Source: CAZTGZ01 sp044339595 | Lineage (GTDB): Bacteria > Bacteroidota > Bacteroidia > NS11-12g > UBA9320 | Assembly (NCBI GenBank): GCA_044339595.1 | Contig: JBIIVF010000041.1 | Span: 1 to 17,493, forward strand | DNA length: 17,493 nucleotides | Direction: 5' to 3' | Notes under the pieces: model-generated | Databases searched by the model: none | What the model saw: the letters and a program-made list of their open reading frames with translations, nothing else | Told to the model about the DNA's origin: nothing | Position numbers and translations under genes: made by a program | Shown: piece after piece, positions 15,758 to 17,493 of the stretch | How the letters are laid out: each line of letters opens with the position of its first letter | How positions within the stretch are numbered: the stretch's first letter is position 1

Positions 15758-16750
15758 TTAACGATGCCGCGCGTTGGTGATGAGGCTTTTACGACTCCAA
15801 ATCAGCACTTCTTCCGATTGATTCGTTCTCTCCGGGCAATTTTGAACCTGGCAAATCCTGCAACTGCTTTTCAGGCAAGGATCAATGTGTACGAATAACT
15901 CTACTTTGCGTTCGAGTTTTTCATTGATAATCCGATCTACTTCTTCTGATTCTTCATGCGCATCGCGGTTATTCAAGTACCAGGGTAGCGTCATGTGACA
16001 ATCGATGTGTAGCACGCTGCCATATCTGATTGCCCTGAAGTTATGAATGTCAATCCAATTTTCTTTTCGGTTGGTATTGAGAATGTCTACCAACTGATCG
16101 AGGATGGCATTGTCGGTTTCATCCATAATTCCGCTCAGTGACTTCCTTAAAATACCATATCCCTCATATAATATGTAGAGACCAAAAAGGATGGCCACTA
16201 CATTGTCGATCCAGACTTTTCCGGTGAACTGAATCAGTCCTAACCCAAGAATTAGTGCCAGAGAACTAACACTGTCGCTTCTTAAATGACGACCGTTGGC
16301 TTCGAGGGTTGGAGAATGATAGGCCTTCCCTTTTTTGATCAGGAACATCCCGACCGCGAAATGGCTCAGGGTAGAAACAAGAATGAGCATCATCCCCATT
16401 CCAAGATTTTCAATCGATTGCGGATGAATCAGATGAAGCGTTCCTTGCCAAACAATGGCGATTCCGGCGATGAGCACCATCAATCCTTCTACGGCAGAGG
16501 ATATAAATTCCACCTTACCATGTCCATAGGGATGTTCTGCATCACTGGGTTTAGAAGATAACCAAATGCTATAGAGGCCTAAAGATCCGGCCAGTATGTT
16601 CACCAAAGACTCCACCGCATCCGACAAAATTGCACTGGAATGGGTCATGAGCCAAGCAGTCACTTTCACGCCGGTTAGCACCAAACTCAGCCACAAGGAG
16701 TATTTCATCCATTTGATGGGCAAAGTATAATCAGCGGATGTTTTGGTCAT
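15758..16750 (-). CDS. Cation diffusion facilitator (CDF) family transporter with Cys-rich C-terminus
   Basis: This 330-residue inner-membrane protein is a CDF exporter, a proton-coupled efflux pump for divalent metals such as Zn, Fe or Mn. It has six predicted helices; TM2 carries SDAVESLVN (43-51), the inner loop HPYGHGK (73-79), and TM5 HLRSD (155-159) with the H-x3-D metal pair. The cytoplasmic domain (about 212-290) shows VLHIDCHMTLP (246-256) and LFVHIDPC (285-292). The tail adds four Cys spaced C-x4-C-x2-C-x4-C (292, 297, 300, 305), which could bind metal. In TM2 the second metal-site Asp of E. coli YiiP is Asn here (N51), so metal preference is open. The start is ATG 16750; a TTG at 16780 would add 10 residues and overlaps a -7-like GATATTTG (16785-16778). 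Confidence 0.88.
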   Translation of the reverse strand: MTKTSADYTLPIKWMKYSLWLSLVLTGVKVTAWLMTHSSAILSDAVESLVNILAGSLGLYSIWLSSKPSDAEHPYGHGKVEFISSAVEGLMVLIAGIAIVWQGTLHLIHPQSIENLGMGMMLILVSTLSHFAVGMFLIKKGKAYHSPTLEANGRHLRSDSVSSLALILGLGLIQFTGKVWIDNVVAILFGLYILYEGYGILRKSLSGIMDETDNAILDQLVDILNTNRKENWIDIHNFRAIRYGSVLHIDCHMTLPWYLNNRDAHEESEEVDRIINEKLERKVELFVHIDPCLKSSCRICQVQNCPERTNQSEEVLIWSRKSLITNARHR

Positions 16751-16862
16751 GGAATATGTGGATGAGGCAATTCGCTTCAAATATCAGAATATATTAGATG
16801 GAACGCTATAGTTCGGGTCATTTCGCATTCAAATAATTGTCAAGAAATCAAATTTCCCTGCA

Positions 16863-16893
16863 TTGCAATTCAACCATTCACCTTTTAATTTTG
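16863..16893 (+). promoter_or_regulatory. Full Bacteroidota promoter (TTG-N20-TAATTTTG) ahead of the tRNA-like sequence
   Basis: TTG at 16863-16865 and TAATTTTG at 16886-16893 are separated by 20 bp, so both boxes and the spacing fit the consensus. This is the best promoter in the window. Transcription would begin about 16898-16900, six to eight bases before the first base of the tRNA-like acceptor stem. Confidence 0.68.
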
Positions 16894-16905
16894 TAGACCA
16901 AATAT

Positions 16906-16978
16906 CGGAACGTAGCACAGTTGGTAGTGCGGGACGTGCAATACGCTGGTTCGAGTTCAGTCATTTTAAAAATTCCGA
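16906..16978 (+). ncRNA. Degenerate tRNA(Pro)-like RNA with no normal anticodon arm
   Basis: The 73-nt stretch has several tRNA parts. The acceptor 5' strand CGGAACG (16906-16912) is followed by TA and a perfect D arm (stem GCAC/GTGC at 16915-16918 and 16927-16930, loop AGTTGGTA). A T arm follows (stem GCTGG/TCAGT at 16945-16949 and 16957-16961, including two G-T pairs, loop TTCGAGT). The 3' strand TTCCG at 16973-16977 pairs with CGGAA, and A16978 sits at the discriminator position. Only 14 nt separate the D and T arms, about 9 too few for an anticodon arm, while about 10 A/T-rich nt separate the T arm from TTCCG. C1-G72 with A73 is typical of tRNA(Pro). No CCA is encoded. It is not a working tRNA as read; it may be a pseudogene, an expressed tRNA-like RNA or part of the next gene's leader. 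Confidence 0.5.
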
Positions 16979-17063
16979 ATGTTATTATTAAATTAATTTA
17001 TTTTCAAATCTGTAATGATTTAGAAAGGTAAAGTTCACCTTTCCATATCACATTAATAACATT
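16978..17063 (+). repeat. Nested inverted repeats downstream of the tRNA-like sequence
   Basis: AATGTTATTA (16978-16987) is perfectly complementary to TAATAACATT (17054-17063), a 10-bp outer stem. Inside it are a 5-bp hairpin, AAATC/GATTT (17006-17010 with 17017-17021), and a 7-bp hairpin, GAAAGGT/ACCTTTC (17023-17029 with 17037-17043, 7-nt loop). Together they would fold as a three-way junction. No U-tract follows, so it does not look like an ordinary terminator. The region is A/T-rich, so part of the outer pairing could be chance. It lies between the tRNA-like RNA and the ATG at 17112. Confidence 0.4.
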
Positions 17064-17111
17064 CTCTTCTTGTGAGGCAGGGTTCTTTGCAGTTGAAAAA
17101 CTTTACAGTTT

Positions 17112-17493
17112 ATGAAAAAAAATTCAACGCTTAAAAATTTAGTCCTAACGCTTTGCTTATCCATGCTCTCATGGGTAAGTATGGCACAAATCCAGCCCCA
17201 GTTTTTGGGTCGGTTCTCAACGGGTATTTACAACAATACAGCTGCTGAGATTTCAGCTTTTGACCCTGCCACTAAAAGAATGTTTGTGCTCAATGGAGCC
17301 GACACCTCTGTAAAGGTGGTTGACATCAGCAATCCGGCAAGTCCACAATTGATTACCAGCCTATCTTTAAAGCCCTATGGAATTGATCCTACCTCTGTAG
17401 CTTCCAAAAATGGAATCATCGGGGTAACCGTTATCGATTCATTGGGTAAAACAGAGAATGGAAAAGTGGTATTCTTTTCTGCATCCTCACTCG
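17112..17493 (+). CDS. Secreted choice-of-anchor-I-like beta-propeller protein, 5' part only
   Basis: From the ATG at 17112 the frame stays open to the window edge (127 codons). Residues 1-25 are a signal peptide (basic MKKNSTLK, a hydrophobic core, cleavage at SMA-Q). The mature part begins with a beta-propeller-like first blade: STGIYNNTAAEISAFDP (about 35-51), then RMFVLNG (55-61), VKVVDISNP (67-75), a YGIDPTSVA turn and NGIIGVTV. This sequence style matches the choice-of-anchor-I family, whose Bacteroidota members often end in a T9SS sorting domain; that end is outside the window. No -7 element is obvious right upstream, so it may be transcribed from the promoter at 16863-16893, which would put the tRNA-like sequence and the inverted repeats in its 5' leader. 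Confidence 0.65.
   Translation, partial: MKKNSTLKNLVLTLCLSMLSWVSMAQIQPQFLGRFSTGIYNNTAAEISAFDPATKRMFVLNGADTSVKVVDISNPASPQLITSLSLKPYGIDPTSVASKNGIIGVTVIDSLGKTENGKVVFFSASSL

Noticed and set aside
16906..16978. An integration site (attB) of a mobile element in a tRNA
   Set aside because: No integrase gene, no direct repeat of the tRNA 3' end and no change in base composition are visible in the window.
16906..17063. A tmRNA or other permuted tRNA-like RNA
   Set aside because: tmRNA has a reduced D arm, and its tRNA-like 5' and 3' ends are separated by a long tag-encoding region. Here the D and T arms are adjacent and in ordinary tRNA order, and no tag frame with pseudoknots is seen.
1..17493. CRISPR array, insertion sequence, prophage or toxin-antitoxin pair
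   Set aside because: No regularly spaced repeats, transposase or integrase motifs, structural phage genes or small paired toxin/antitoxin frames were seen on either strand.

Overview
The window looks like chromosomal DNA of a member of the Bacteroidota, and its gene content is most like Flavobacteriales or related lineages; that placement is an inference. The supporting signs are: seven sites matching the Bacteroidota -7 promoter element TAnnTTTG, two with a TTG about 20-23 bp upstream; a type IX secretion (T9SS) type A sorting domain at the C-terminus of the DUF1501 protein; a menaquinone-type isochorismate synthase/thioesterase pair; a DUF6427-like membrane protein; and TTG start codons. 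There is no phage, transposase, plasmid or CRISPR signature. Most genes are housekeeping or lineage-typical, packed tightly on both strands.

Layout. 1-570 (-): 5' part of a membrane-anchored LytM/M23 peptidase, cut by the window edge. 638-1246 (-): fumarylacetoacetate-hydrolase (FAH) family enzyme. 1327-1908 (+): Aat, leucyl/phenylalanyl-tRNA-protein transferase. 2056-3894 (+): secreted erythromycin-esterase-like domain joined by an acidic linker to a beta-rich C-terminal domain. 4008-5425 (-): menF and a menI-like thioesterase overlapping by 4 bp. 5436-6059 (+): histidine phosphatase with a TTG start, divergent from menI by only 10 bp. 6064-6627 (-): frr. 6712-9262 (-): a two-gene unit of a secreted hypothetical protein and a polytopic membrane protein. 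9309-10493 (+): hflX. 10471-11744 (-): cytochrome-b-like four-helix protein and a DUF5995-like secreted protein. 11928-15189 (+): a DUF1800/DUF1501 pair. 15291-15755 (+): small outer-membrane-barrel-like protein. 15758-16750 (-): cation diffusion facilitator. 17112-17493 (+): 5' part of a choice-of-anchor-I-like secreted protein.

The most unusual stretch is the gene-free region 16751-17111. It holds the best promoter in the window (TTG-N20-TAATTTTG), followed after 12 bp by a tRNA(Pro)-like sequence. That sequence has a canonical D arm and T arm and an exact 73-nt C1-to-A73 span, but lacks a normal anticodon arm and carries an A/T insert before the 3' acceptor strand. Just downstream lies a nested set of inverted repeats, and then the last gene. 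This could be a decayed tRNA whose promoter has survived, or a structured RNA or leader.

Three convergent gene pairs (6059/6064, 10493/10471, 15755/15758) leave no room for a terminator between them. Promoter positions decide several start codons: aat at 1327 rather than 1297, and the cytochrome-b-like gene at 11744 rather than 11795.
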